Notes: generated by a model from the sequence alone, not told the origin. Numbered from the stretch's first letter, positions 17,177 through 26,616 are shown. The stretch is 64,000 bases of DNA from Vibrio breoganii (GCF_001677275.1 NZ_CP016178.1:868001-932000); one strand, 5' to 3'. Program-made: numbers and translations.

Positions 17177-17680
17177 ATGCCCGATAAAAAACTTCGGGCA
17201 TGACGAATCTGGCCCTGTCATCTCCGAGTGCTCCTATCGGAGATCTGGTGATGACTTTACGAGACGGACAGCACGGCCAGATGCTCGATAAAACACCTCG
17301 AGCATGACGAGTTCGACTCTGTCATCTCCGAGCGCTCCTATCGGAGATCTGGTAAATTCTTTACAAGGCAGACAACACGGCCAAATGCTCGATAAAACAC
17401 CTCGAGCATGACGAGTTCGACGCTGTCATCTCCGAGCGCTCCTATCGGAGATCTAGTGATTACGTTATGAGGTAGACAGCAAAGCAGATGCTCGATAAAA
17501 CACTTCGAGCATGACGATTTCGACTCTGTCATCTCCGAGCGCTCCTATCGGAGATCTGGCGATTACTTTACAAGGCAGGCAGCACGGTCAAGTGCTCGAT
17601 AAAACACTTCGAGCATGACGAGTTCGACCCTGTCATCTCCGAGCGCTCCTATCGGAGATCTAGTGATTGCTTTAATTACT
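17177..17680. repeat. Tandem array of five 104-bp double-hairpin repeats
   Basis: The unit recurs with starts at 17177, 17281, 17385, 17488 and 17592 (spacing 104, 104, 103, 104). Each holds two hairpins: ATGCTCGA...TTCGAGCAT (CCTCGAGCAT in two copies, ATGCCCGA/TCGGGCAT in the first) and TCTCCGA...TCGGAGA, whose copies begin near 17216, 17320, 17424, 17527 and 17631. Units differ by scattered point changes. Single copies of the first hairpin type occur elsewhere, for example near 2190. Open frames on the minus strand through the array are an effect of the periodicity. Confidence 0.92.
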
Positions 17681-17820
17681 ATAACGAAGAAACTGACAGA
17701 CAACCCACGGTGAGAGTTGGCTTTTTCGGAAAGAGAGTTGCGCACAACTCCTCACCTCCTACTACCTATTGAGTCCGAATAGTAAGAGGTGAGAAGTGTA
17801 TTGCTTCAACAAACAAACGA

Positions 17821-17961
17821 CTATGAGATAAAGTTCGTCTGGCCGCATTCAGAGCATATGTATTTTCGCTTTTTTCTTTTTAAGAGTAATCTCTCTAAAA
17901 GACTTCTTCTTTCCCTGAAGTATGGCAGTTGAGTATCACAATTCCTGCAACGGTGTACCAT
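17821..17961 (-). CDS. Small zinc-ribbon protein, 46 aa
   Basis: A short frame from ATG 17961 to TAG at 17821 with AAAGG 8 bp upstream. It begins MVHRCRNCDTQLPYF and ends YICSECGQTNFIS, giving two CXXC knuckles (C5/C8 and C36/C39) separated by a very basic middle (RERRS and LLLKRKKRK). The paired CXXC motifs point to a zinc ribbon; the basic segment suggests binding to nucleic acid or an anionic surface. Function is unknown. It is easily missed because of its length and lies between the repeat array and dbpA. Confidence 0.62.
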   Translation of the reverse strand: MVHRCRNCDTQLPYFRERRSLLERLLLKRKKRKYICSECGQTNFIS

Positions 17962-18374
17962 TTGAATAACCTTTCTATAGATCCCATGAATAAAACGATA
18001 AATAATTTATATTAAAAGTCTATGAAAATACAGTTTACAGGACGACATTCATTATAAAAATAAGTAATAGAATATGAATAAAATCATACCTTTACTATTT
18101 TTAGTACGATATTCGATAAAAAAACAAGCAATTGATTAATCATCAGGCAGTCGTATAACTTATCTACAAAAGCATTCCTTTAACTATCTTGCACTGAATT
18201 AAATTCCAAGATAACTGATTAAAGTAGCCATTCAACCAATAGGTACTTAATACGCATTAAATATACGGTAAGTTATTGGTGAAAACAAAAATTACTCGTA
18301 CTAAGTGAGGATAAATTAGGAGAAGATAAAATCTAGAAGGTTATAAAATGCTAACAGAAGAGATATAAGGGATA
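17962..18374. other. AT-rich gene-free stretch
   Basis: About 410 bp of AT-rich sequence between the zinc-ribbon gene and the dbpA terminator. I see no gene, strong hairpin or recognisable regulatory site beyond what may be the promoter of the zinc-ribbon gene. Confidence 0.5.
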
Positions 18375-18413
18375 GTAAAAAGCCCCATAAGTTCAATGCA
18401 AACCAATGGGGCT
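18375..18413 (-). terminator. Terminator after dbpA
   Basis: AGCCCCAT (18381-18388) and ATGGGGCT (18406-18413) form an 8-bp stem; on the minus strand it is followed by TTTTTACT. Confidence 0.75.
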
Positions 18414-18424
18414 AAATGTAACGA

Positions 18425-19804
18425 TTAAGAAAGAATGCGAGCTCTAAACTTACGTCCTTTCATTTTGCCGTTTTCGATCTTCTTGTGTGCAACCTTAGCC
18501 AATGACTTATCGACAGCTACGTAAGCACGCATATCAAACAGGTTGATTTTACCTACCATTTTACCGTCAATGCCATTTTGACCCGTTAAGGCACCAAGAA
18601 TGTCCCCTGCTCTCACTTTTTGCTTCTTACCACCAGAGATTTCTATGGTCACCATGGTTGGCTGAAGCGGTTTGTTGTTCGAAGTCTGTGGAAGCGCTTC
18701 TGGTTCGATGGCAATGTCCATGTATTCATCGATCATGGCAACGCGGTGATGTTCTTTGTCGTTGAACAGACTGCACGCTACACCTTTACTGCCTGCACGG
18801 CCAGTACGACCGATACGGTGCACGTGCACCTCTGGATCGCGAGATAGCTGATAGTTAATAACCGCATCTAGGTTTTCAACATCGAGTCCACGTGCTGCAA
18901 CATCAGTGGCAACAAGAATCGAGATACTCTTATTTGAGAACTGAACGAGTGTCTGGTTGCGCTCACGTTGCTCTAGGTCACCGTGCAGGTCAATAACGCT
19001 AAAGCCTTTGTAATGAAGCTCATCTGCGACTTCTTGAACTTCTCGCTTGGTATTACAGAAGATCACCGCAGATTCAGGTTGGTGTGTCAGCAACAATGTC
19101 TCCAATGCTTGCATACGCTGCTTGTCATCACCTACTTTGTAGAAATGTTGAGAAATAGTGCTTTGCTCATGAGTAGACTCAACCTTCACCAGTTGTGGGT
19201 CTTGCATAATGCGAGCCGCAACCTGCTGAATTTTTTCAGGGAATGTGGCACTAAATAGCAAGGTTTGGCGTTGTTTCGGCGCTTCAGCCACAATCGCATC
19301 TAAAGCATCCTGAAAGCCCATGTCTAACATTCTGTCAGCTTCATCTAGCACTAGTGTATTCAGCTCTGCTAGATTGATACGACCTCTTTCCAAGTGATCA
19401 AGAATACGACCAGGTGTACCTACCAAAATGTGTGCACCGTGCTCCAGAGAACCAATTTGCGGCCCCATAGGCATACCACCACACAAGGTGAGCACCTTAA
19501 TGTTGTGAATCGTACGTGCCAGCTTGCGGATCTCTTTTGCTACTTGGTCAGCCAACTCACGAGTTGGGCACAATACCAATGACTGTACGCGAAATCGCTT
19601 CACATTAAGGTTAGTTAAAAGGCTTAGACCAAACGCTGCTGTTTTACCTGATCCGGTTTTGCCCTGACCAATGACGTCTTTGCCATTTAGCATCAACGGT
19701 AAGCTTTGCGCCTGTATAGGCGTCATCTCGGAATACTCCATCGACGTCAAATTATCAAGCAATGACTGAGATAAAGGTAACTTAGAAAATTTATTGTCGC
19801 TCAA
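18425..19804 (-). CDS. dbpA: ATP-dependent RNA helicase DbpA
   Basis: A DEAD-box helicase of 459 aa from a TTG start (E. coli DbpA is 457). Motifs seen include MTPIQAQSLP (Q motif), GKTGSGKT (about residues 48-55), PTRELADQV, VLDEADRMLDMGF, FSATFPE, VATDVAARGLDV and HRIGRTGRAG. The C-terminal RNA-binding domain (GGKKQKVRAGDILGALTGQNGIDG) is the part specific to DbpA, which binds hairpin 92 of 23S rRNA and acts in 50S assembly. The TTG at 19804 has AAGGA 7 bp upstream. The frame is open to another TTG at 19846, but there is no ATG near either. Confidence 0.92.
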   Translation of the reverse strand: MSDNKFSKLPLSQSLLDNLTSMEYSEMTPIQAQSLPLMLNGKDVIGQGKTGSGKTAAFGLSLLTNLNVKRFRVQSLVLCPTRELADQVAKEIRKLARTIHNIKVLTLCGGMPMGPQIGSLEHGAHILVGTPGRILDHLERGRINLAELNTLVLDEADRMLDMGFQDALDAIVAEAPKQRQTLLFSATFPEKIQQVAARIMQDPQLVKVESTHEQSTISQHFYKVGDDKQRMQALETLLLTHQPESAVIFCNTKREVQEVADELHYKGFSVIDLHGDLEQRERNQTLVQFSNKSISILVATDVAARGLDVENLDAVINYQLSRDPEVHVHRIGRTGRAGSKGVACSLFNDKEHHRVAMIDEYMDIAIEPEALPQTSNNKPLQPTMVTIEISGGKKQKVRAGDILGALTGQNGIDGKMVGKINLFDMRAYVAVDKSLAKVAHKKIENGKMKGRKFRARILS

Positions 19805-19884
19805 GGGAGATTCCTTATATGGATTAGGTAAGTAGCGCTGTTTCAAGGGTGACGACCCTAAAGGGTAGACACACTAAATGCAAG

Positions 19885-21078
19885 TTAAAAGTTCCACCCA
19901 AGATTAGCAAAGATCAGGGTATTCGGTGTTTGGCCAAATAAGCTGTCACTGGCGCCATCAAAACGTTGCGCTACTACCACTAGTTGCCAATCATTCGATA
20001 GCGAAGCGGTACTAGAAACACCAATATAAAAAGAGTCGTCATCGTAGTAAGAACCCGAGAACACAATGCGGTTCAGCGGCGTAATATCAAACCCTAGGTC
20101 TGCATAAGCAGTGAATTCGGTATAGCTCAGCGTTCGTGCCGTTAAGGGTAGGTTAAGAAAGACGATAGCGTTTTGCACGTCTTGAGGCTCAGTGATATGT
20201 AACAGCGCCACCGTGCTCATCCAGTTTCTGGCACCTGAGAAGTTATATCCAAGCTCCACGCTAGAAACCACCGATGTCGTTAACGACTGCACATTGCCAT
20301 CCGCTGTTTGCCATTCATCCTTAGTGGGGCTAAATAGGGTACTTTCTGCCTTCAGCGAAGCACCCGCAAAATCAGTAGCAAGCCCTGCGCCTATGACAAA
20401 ATCAAGGTTAGACTTTCCAATAATGACCTGGGCATCCCAGTTCGACACATTAAATAGATAGCGTGCAGAGTAGCTGTGTAACTCACTATCTTCTGAGGGA
20501 CTAAATGCGAGGTTGAGCTCACTGGCATAGCCTAGTTTTCTTGTGAAATAGAGTGCATCTGTACCGGGTCGTTCGGGATAGTCCACATCGTAAATAGAGT
20601 AGGAATTAAAGATATCGTTGGGATTCCAGATGGTATTCATACCCCAATTGATACGAAACCGCCCCACTCTCCCCTGATAATTGTCGCTATGCCAATCAAA
20701 ATAAAGCCGATCAAATTGTGTGTTGGCGAAAAAGTCGCTACCTTCGCCCCAATTAAACGTGAGGTCTAGATAGCCTGGATCAAACCCAATGACTTCACGA
20801 TATAACTCACTTTGCGCTGAGTCTCCCCAAAACAAACGATTTCGAACGCTAGCATTAAAGCGTAATTGACTACTAAAACGATACTCAAAATCCAACCGAT
20901 TATGAACTTGGTTATCAAAGAGGTCCTCCCCACCATCAACAAGTGTGCCTGTCATCATATAGTTGACATAACCGGACAACTCCCAGTCTTTCTCTGGTTC
21001 TAGCCCTGGAATTTGCGCCTGCAAAACCAGTGGTACCAAGAGTAAGGAGGCGACGAAGGCACGCATGGCTTTGCTCAC
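19885..21078 (-). CDS. Outer-membrane beta-barrel protein of a Lol-like ABC operon
   Basis: A 397-aa protein with a signal peptide (about residues 1-22, ending LVLQA/QIPGL) and a mature part of alternating aromatic and polar stretches that ends in GWNF, as beta-barrels do. WELSGYVNYMM and RVGRFRINWGMNTIWNPNDIFNSYS resemble the entry to porin-like barrels of the DUF1302 type, but that match is tentative. Its start overlaps the ATPase stop by 4 bp (ATGA), so it is the last gene of the operon. The likely role is the outer-membrane partner of the ABC transporter encoded upstream. Confidence 0.72.
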   Translation of the reverse strand: MSKAMRAFVASLLLVPLVLQAQIPGLEPEKDWELSGYVNYMMTGTLVDGGEDLFDNQVHNRLDFEYRFSSQLRFNASVRNRLFWGDSAQSELYREVIGFDPGYLDLTFNWGEGSDFFANTQFDRLYFDWHSDNYQGRVGRFRINWGMNTIWNPNDIFNSYSIYDVDYPERPGTDALYFTRKLGYASELNLAFSPSEDSELHSYSARYLFNVSNWDAQVIIGKSNLDFVIGAGLATDFAGASLKAESTLFSPTKDEWQTADGNVQSLTTSVVSSVELGYNFSGARNWMSTVALLHITEPQDVQNAIVFLNLPLTARTLSYTEFTAYADLGFDITPLNRIVFSGSYYDDDSFYIGVSSTASLSNDWQLVVVAQRFDGASDSLFGQTPNTLIFANLGWNF

Positions 21079-21809
21079 TCAGCCACTGGACTCAAATGGG
21101 GTCGATAATCGGGGTTTAATTTATCTTCAGTAACCGCGCCGTCATCAATCACTATCACCCTAGCGGCTCGCGAGATCACCCTTGGATCGTGCGTTGAGAA
21201 GATAAAGGTGGTGCCCTCAGATTCATTGAGTTGCTGCATGATATCCAATAGATCGGCGGTGCTTTTCGCATCAAGGTTGGCTGTGGGCTCATCTGCCATT
21301 ACGAATTTAGGATTAGGTGCCAATGCCCTTGCCACTGCGACTCTCTGTTGTTGCCCGCCAGATAACTGAGAGGGTCTCTTGTGCAAATGACTGCCCAAAC
21401 CCACTCTCTGTAGTAACTTGCTGGCACGATCTCTACTCTCTGACTCTGTCGCCCCTTGCAGCTGCATAATGAACTCGACGTTCTCCAGTGCAGTCAGTAC
21501 AGGCAGTAAGCTGTAGTCCTGAAAGATGAATCCCACTTGATCACGGCGAAATTGAATCTTCTCTTTCTCACTCAAACGGGTAATGACGAGATCATCTATC
21601 TTTACTTCCCCTTCTGTTGGCGTATCCAATCCCCCTAACATGTTGAGCAAGGTTGTCTTGCCCGATCCCGAAGGCCCCATCACTGCAACAAACTCTCCTT
21701 GCTCGATAGATAAGTCCACCTGCTTGAGAGCATCCACTGGAAAGTCAGTGTTCGGGTTGTAGGTTTTGGTTAACTCACGCACTTTGATGGTCATGATTCG
21801 CTCACTCAA
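21075..21809 (-). CDS. ABC transporter ATP-binding protein, LolD/MacB-like
   Basis: A 244-aa ATPase with Walker A GPSGSGKT, Q-loop FIFQDYSLLP, signature LSGGQQQR and Walker B FVMADEPTANLD. The ENVEFIMQLQG stretch and overall sequence place it in the LolD/MacB/FtsE group that works with FtsX-type permeases. It starts at ATG 21809, overlapping the upstream permease by 4 bp; the alternative ATG 21794 (MTIKV) is possible. It should power extraction or transport of a lipid-like or lipoprotein cargo at the inner membrane. Confidence 0.88.
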   Translation of the reverse strand: MSERIMTIKVRELTKTYNPNTDFPVDALKQVDLSIEQGEFVAVMGPSGSGKTTLLNMLGGLDTPTEGEVKIDDLVITRLSEKEKIQFRRDQVGFIFQDYSLLPVLTALENVEFIMQLQGATESESRDRASKLLQRVGLGSHLHKRPSQLSGGQQQRVAVARALAPNPKFVMADEPTANLDAKSTADLLDIMQQLNESEGTTFIFSTHDPRVISRAARVIVIDDGAVTEDKLNPDYRPHLSPVAE

Positions 21810-23023
21810 TGTTTATCATTCATTGCTTGGATTGGGCTTTGCTTAATAATTTGTCTGGCTGGATACAAGGCTGATAGCACGCTCACCAACAAAACAGCAA
21901 ATGCCAAAATAAGGTATTGGGACGAGGTCACTTGTGGATAGAACACGGTATCGATACCAAACTCAGCAAGCCCTTCAGATGCAATGCTGAGATCAATGCC
22001 TGTGGTTTGTAAAATAGCGGTGATACCCAGCGCTAAAAGTACGCCAACACCTGCACCAGTGAGCCCTAAAAAGCTCGCCTCCAATACAATCAATCCTCTT
22101 ACTTTCTCTGGCGTCATCCCCACAGCCATCAGCACACCAAACTCCTGTGTGCGCTCAAATACCGACATCAGCATAATATTAATGATCCCAAGCCCCATCG
22201 CTGCCACAAAGATAACAAGGAGCAGGTAGTTAAAGGATTGCATGCTCGATATGAGCGTCTTTAAGTAAGGTTGCAGGGTCTGCCAATCTTCTACACTCAC
22301 CTCTGCGTTTAGCAGATCAGAGAGCCTAGTCGCCAATGCAGGGGCTAGCTGATAGTCATCCATGGCAATCGCTATTTCATGGATACCAGAAACGCCGGTA
22401 AGCTCAGTGAGATCTGATATTCTTACGAACACGCTATTGTCATCAAACGAGGCGCTAGGGCTAATAAAAATCCCCCTAACCCGGAACGCACCACCGGTCA
22501 CCTCACCATGGGTGTCGCTAAAGGTCAGTACTACCTTAGACCCAAGCCTCAGTTTCAATCTATCCGCCAGCTTGTTTGAAAGTACGATAGGGTTTCGTCC
22601 TTCCCCGCTGAGCCATTGCCCCGCTACAAGCTTGTCTTCTATGGGCGTTACCTGCGCTTCTTGCTCTGGTGATACACCTAATACCCTGATTCCCCGATTG
22701 GCCCTAGCTGATGCGATCATTCCAGTAACGATATGTCTTTCGCTGTAGGCTGTTATTGCTTTCTCATCTTGTATCTGCGCCTGTATGGACTCTGTATCAC
22801 TTATAACGAGATTAACATCGGGCTCTAAGGAGTAATCTGGATGGTGAATTTGAATCGCATTGGTTTGCCATTGAATCGCATTGCCTAACATATTGGTCAT
22901 CAAGCCCGACATAAAGCCAATCATTAAAATCACGCTAAGTACGCCAATGACAATGGCTAATAATATGGTCGAAGTACGCAGTGGGGTTCGCCATAGGTTT
23001 CTCCAGGCTAGCTTAATGAGCAT
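21806..23023 (-). CDS. FtsX/LolCE-type ABC permease (second copy)
   Basis: A 405-aa permease: one N-terminal membrane segment (about residues 15-40), a large MacB-like periplasmic domain, and three C-terminal segments (about 270-390) in the FtsX fold. ATG 23023 has GGGAGG 5 bp upstream and overlaps the preceding gene by 11 bp; the longer frame from 23056 is rejected. With its partner permease and the LolD-like ATPase it forms a heterodimeric transporter similar in layout to LolCDE. Confidence 0.85.
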   Translation of the reverse strand: MLIKLAWRNLWRTPLRTSTILLAIVIGVLSVILMIGFMSGLMTNMLGNAIQWQTNAIQIHHPDYSLEPDVNLVISDTESIQAQIQDEKAITAYSERHIVTGMIASARANRGIRVLGVSPEQEAQVTPIEDKLVAGQWLSGEGRNPIVLSNKLADRLKLRLGSKVVLTFSDTHGEVTGGAFRVRGIFISPSASFDDNSVFVRISDLTELTGVSGIHEIAIAMDDYQLAPALATRLSDLLNAEVSVEDWQTLQPYLKTLISSMQSFNYLLLVIFVAAMGLGIINIMLMSVFERTQEFGVLMAVGMTPEKVRGLIVLEASFLGLTGAGVGVLLALGITAILQTTGIDLSIASEGLAEFGIDTVFYPQVTSSQYLILAFAVLLVSVLSALYPARQIIKQSPIQAMNDKH

Positions 23024-24242
23024 GGAATCCTCCCTTGAGTCCAGAAACCGCATCAAGCCTCATCACTCTCCACATTGGATACACCAAACAAATCATGGTT
23101 ATTGCCGCCACTATGACGATTTGCTCTTGAAACAAAGCAGGATCTAGTGAAACGGGCATCACGGGCTCATACCCCATGTCCAGCATTGCTTGAGCCATCT
23201 CACCCGTTAGGCGGATCGGGTGCTGGTAGAAATAAAAAAGCAAAGGCGAGGCAGTGACTACCCCTACCGCAATACCCAGCAAGCCAATCAAGCAGGATTC
23301 AATAGCGATAAGTCGCAGCAATTGAGTTCGAGCCATTCCGGTGGCAAGCATCACCGAAAATTCTCTCAAACGCTCAAGTGTCATCATTAGCAAGGTGGCA
23401 AACAGAGCAAAGCCAACCACAATGTACAATAGGTACATCATGACGAGGCCTCCGACCCTATCTAAGACAATGCTTTGCTCCAGCTCAGGAGAGAGATCTC
23501 GCCAATCACGTATGGATACGCCTTCAGGATAAGCATCGCTGAGCTTCTGTATAACGGCAGGCAGTTTAGAAAGGTCGCTCAACCCAATAACCCATGAGGT
23601 CACCTGATTCCCCGTGCTAAACAGCTTTTGAGCATCACTCAGCGAAACGTATACCAACTGGTTATTCATCTCTTTTATGGGGTAATGAACAATGCCTTTG
23701 ATCTCAAAAAGCCCTGCGGCCATTTGTCCGCGATAGCCTTGTCCATAAAAGACAATCTCATCTCCTACCGTGAGTCCAAGATACTGGGCAACACCCTCGC
23801 CAACAATTACGCCGGTTTCGTCCTCAGGCCAATACTCCCCCTTAATAATGCGCTCGCTCAGGTTGGAATAGGCGTCCTCTAAGCTTGGGTTAATTCCTGA
23901 AAGCATTACGCCCTTTGATCGCTCGTCGCTGGCCGCCAATATAAAGCTCTCTATACGAGGCAATAGGTAATCAATAGTGTCAATTTGGCGGGTATCAGAG
24001 ATAAACTCATCTGAAGCAGGCAATAGCTCATCAATGCTATTGTTCTCTTTGTACTCAGGATTCTGCAACTGAACAACACCCGTACCCATCTTGGCGTTAT
24101 TTAAGATATTGTGGGTGTACTGCCCTTCTTGGAAGGCTCGCATGACCAGCGACAAAAATAACGTCAATGCAATCGCAGACGCCGTTAGGACAGTCCTACG
24201 TTTTTGACGCCAGATGTTTCGCCATGCCAGTCGCAATAACAT
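23013..24242 (-). CDS. FtsX/LolCE-type ABC permease (first copy)
   Basis: A 409-aa permease opening MLLRLAWRNIWRQKRRTVLT, as its neighbour does (LAWRN-WR motif), which suggests that the two arose by duplication. It has a long periplasmic domain after the first membrane segment and three segments at the C-terminus (about 280-390). The gene begins 3 bp after the LolA-like gene ends. Substrate unknown. Confidence 0.85.
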   Translation of the reverse strand: MLLRLAWRNIWRQKRRTVLTASAIALTLFLSLVMRAFQEGQYTHNILNNAKMGTGVVQLQNPEYKENNSIDELLPASDEFISDTRQIDTIDYLLPRIESFILAASDERSKGVMLSGINPSLEDAYSNLSERIIKGEYWPEDETGVIVGEGVAQYLGLTVGDEIVFYGQGYRGQMAAGLFEIKGIVHYPIKEMNNQLVYVSLSDAQKLFSTGNQVTSWVIGLSDLSKLPAVIQKLSDAYPEGVSIRDWRDLSPELEQSIVLDRVGGLVMMYLLYIVVGFALFATLLMMTLERLREFSVMLATGMARTQLLRLIAIESCLIGLLGIAVGVVTASPLLFYFYQHPIRLTGEMAQAMLDMGYEPVMPVSLDPALFQEQIVIVAAITMICLVYPMWRVMRLDAVSGLKGGFHAH

Positions 24243-24245
24243 GGT

Positions 24246-25031
24246 TTAATCTCTCAATGCACGCATTTGACTCTGAGAGAAAAACGCGTCATCAATATCA
24301 AAATCAAACTGGGCGGCGTGAATCTCTATTTCAGTCTGATGTCCCTCTTTATCTGCCGGTATCATATGCATTCTCGTGGCCACATTGCGGCCTCCCATAG
24401 ATTTAATATCAAAGGTTTGCATCGTGTTAACGAGTTCTGCAAATTCATCGTAGAACTCTACCTTACGCTGTAATAGATTGTCCTTTGATATCCATAAACG
24501 CACTTTATCCCACACCACCGGAGCGTCCGGTTTTGCACTAGCCTCAATGACGTAACACTCTACGCCGTCAACCTCTTCACTACCGATGAACGTATGTTGG
24601 TAGTCCACCACGATGGAACTTTGGTTAATTAAGTCATCATTAGTAAAATCGGAGCCCATCCAAGATTGCCCTAACATGGATGGCGCTATCTTTATGACTT
24701 TTTCAATGCTAGGAATCCAATTCCACATTTCATTGTAACGCTTAAGTGAGGCACTGCCTTTATCTTTCGCTGGTGCGGTGACCAGCACCAAGGATAGGTC
24801 TAAGCCCTTATTCCAGGATTTCATGCTCATGCTGCGATTCCAGGTTGGGCGAGTGATGGTCATCGTCATCTCGCTGTATCCCGATTCACCCCGCATTTGT
24901 TGATCAGATAATCTAACCACTTCAGAGGCAGACAGCGTGTTTGCATTGACAGGAAGGTAAGGGAAAAGTAGTACCAGCCATAAACCAAATAGCGGTAGCA
25001 AAACTCTTTTACTAGAGTCTCCGATATGCAT
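24246..25031 (-). CDS. LolA-like outer-membrane lipoprotein-sorting protein
   Basis: A 261-aa protein with a signal peptide (about residues 1-30, ending VNANT). The mature part begins SASEVVRLSDQQMRGES and includes MLGQSWMGSDFTNDDL (about residues 118-133), the hallmark of the LolA-like family annotated as outer membrane lipoprotein-sorting protein (PF17131). Such proteins have an open beta-barrel that carries a hydrophobic molecule through the periplasm. As first gene of the operon it would be the shuttle between the FtsX permeases and the beta-barrel. Confidence 0.82.
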   Translation of the reverse strand: MHIGDSSKRVLLPLFGLWLVLLFPYLPVNANTLSASEVVRLSDQQMRGESGYSEMTMTITRPTWNRSMSMKSWNKGLDLSLVLVTAPAKDKGSASLKRYNEMWNWIPSIEKVIKIAPSMLGQSWMGSDFTNDDLINQSSIVVDYQHTFIGSEEVDGVECYVIEASAKPDAPVVWDKVRLWISKDNLLQRKVEFYDEFAELVNTMQTFDIKSMGGRNVATRMHMIPADKEGHQTEIEIHAAQFDFDIDDAFFSQSQMRALRD

Positions 25032-25522
25032 GTTCTTTCCCCAAGGTCCTTGTTGGTGATAGATAAAGTAAATACCAATTTCTCAGGCTACGCTCTGACC
25101 CCGCTCATGAACTGTTCAATACACCAAAACCAATGCGTGACCGCGATCACAAAAACCCTCAATTACTTGAACTAAAACAGTTTTTTCTATGTGGAATAAA
25201 TACCTGCACGTTTTCATATCAAAAAATGCCCGAAATTCTAATCTGATATCGCAACACAATATCCTCTAGTTGTTTAGTTTCAAGGACTTAACATTACAGC
25301 ATTCCATATATGCATCGTTACGTTCACAATTTTCTATGTAAAAACAATAGGTTAAATTCCCGTCGATTAATAAAAATGCCATACATTCGTAACCTAGCCG
25401 TCATTTTTGAGTCATTAGACATTCATATTTGGAATCTAAATTAGTCGCAAATCAAACGGGCAACAGCCCAAATAAATACTCCAGAGTGTGAACTCATATT
25501 TTACAAAATAGGAAATTTGAAG
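25032..25522. other. Divergent intergenic region with no further gene
   Basis: About 490 bp between the LolA-like gene and the porin gene, AT-rich. It must contain promoters for both directions, but I cannot name a clear regulator site. No small gene is supported. Confidence 0.5.
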
Positions 25523-26464
25523 ATGAAAAAGGCAGCACTAACTACTGCAATTCTAGCTGTAATGGCTTCTGGTTCTGCGGCAGCAGCAACAGTTTACAAA
25601 GATGACACTTCAGAGCTAAAGATTGGCGGTCGTGCAGAAGCTCGTTTCAACATCTCTGATAACAACAAATTTGCTGACGATAGCGCTTTTGACGACAAGT
25701 CCCGTGCTCGTTTGAACATCGTCGGTAAATCTCAAATTAATGACGACCTATACGGCTTTGGTAAGTACGAAGCTGAATTTGATACAGGTTCTAAAATCAC
25801 TAACCGTTACGCATTTGCAGGTGTTGGCACAAACTTTGGTGAATTCTCTTACGGTAAACAAGACTCTGCTCAGGTAATGCTTACTGACATTACGGATACC
25901 ATGGCTACGTTCGGTGCAGACGCTGCAGATATCGTTGACGGAAACAAAGACAAGCGTTCAAACAACTTCCTATACTCTGGCGAGTTCGGTGGCTTAAACG
26001 TTCAAGCTAACTACCTAGCAAACGATGAAAAAGACGCTGACAGCTACGGTATTGCGGCAATGTACGGCTTTGATTTCGGTCTTGATTTAGGTCTAGGTTA
26101 CGTTGGTCAAACAGACGGTGATGACGATGACAGCCAGATCAACCTTGCAGCTCAGTACTCTATCGCTGATTTCACTCTTGGTGGTTACTACGCTCTAGGT
26201 TCAGTTGCAGATGAAGATGTAAACGCATTCGAAATCTCAGCTCTATACAAGCTCAACAAGTGGACATTTGTAGCGGTATACAACTACAACGACGTAGATA
26301 CAGCAGTTAAGCAAGCTATCACAGGTCTAGATGAAGTTGATAACTTCGCTGTTGAAGCGGTATACAAGTTCAACGGCAACCTACGCACATACGCGGGTTA
26401 CAAGTTCGAGCAAGTAGACAACCAAGACGACCAAATCCAAGCGGGTATCCGTTACGATTTCTAA
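25523..26464 (+). CDS. OmpU-like general porin
   Basis: A 313-aa porin with a signal peptide (about residues 1-21, ending GSAAA/ATVY). The mature part starts near TVYKDDTSELKIGGRAEARF, matching the start of Vibrio OmpU, and ends AGIRYDF with the C-terminal Phe needed for barrel assembly. FGEFSYGKQDS is another porin mark. It is shorter than V. cholerae OmpU (about 340) and may be a paralogue, so I give no symbol. It probably forms a trimeric diffusion pore. ATG 25523 is preceded by AGGAA; the TTG at 25517 is less likely. The very regular codon use suggests high expression. Confidence 0.87.
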   Translation: MKKAALTTAILAVMASGSAAAATVYKDDTSELKIGGRAEARFNISDNNKFADDSAFDDKSRARLNIVGKSQINDDLYGFGKYEAEFDTGSKITNRYAFAGVGTNFGEFSYGKQDSAQVMLTDITDTMATFGADAADIVDGNKDKRSNNFLYSGEFGGLNVQANYLANDEKDADSYGIAAMYGFDFGLDLGLGYVGQTDGDDDDSQINLAAQYSIADFTLGGYYALGSVADEDVNAFEISALYKLNKWTFVAVYNYNDVDTAVKQAITGLDEVDNFAVEAVYKFNGNLRTYAGYKFEQVDNQDDQIQAGIRYDF

Positions 26465-26496
26465 TCCGACAATCAGTTCAGTCTGATAAGTCCTTT

Positions 26497-26527
26497 GGCC
26501 GAGCTTTCATGCTCGGTCTTTTTGTTT
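26497..26527 (+). terminator. Terminator after the porin gene
   Basis: GCCGAGC (26498-26504) and GCTCGGT (26511-26517) stem, followed by CTTTTTGTTT. Confidence 0.85.
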
Positions 26528-26616
26528 CTACGAAATAATTGTGTTGTTGTGAAAGATTTTCCTCAGCAATAGGTTCTACTGTAACAAGAGACGCATATCG
26601 CACAAGGAAACGCATC

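Noticed and set aside
17177..17680. CRISPR array
   Set aside because: Unit length is 104 bp with conserved sequence throughout; there are no variable spacers and no cas genes.
17338..17745. Two minus-strand frames that look like paralogous small proteins
   Set aside because: Their similarity comes from the 104-bp tandem repeats, not from gene duplication.
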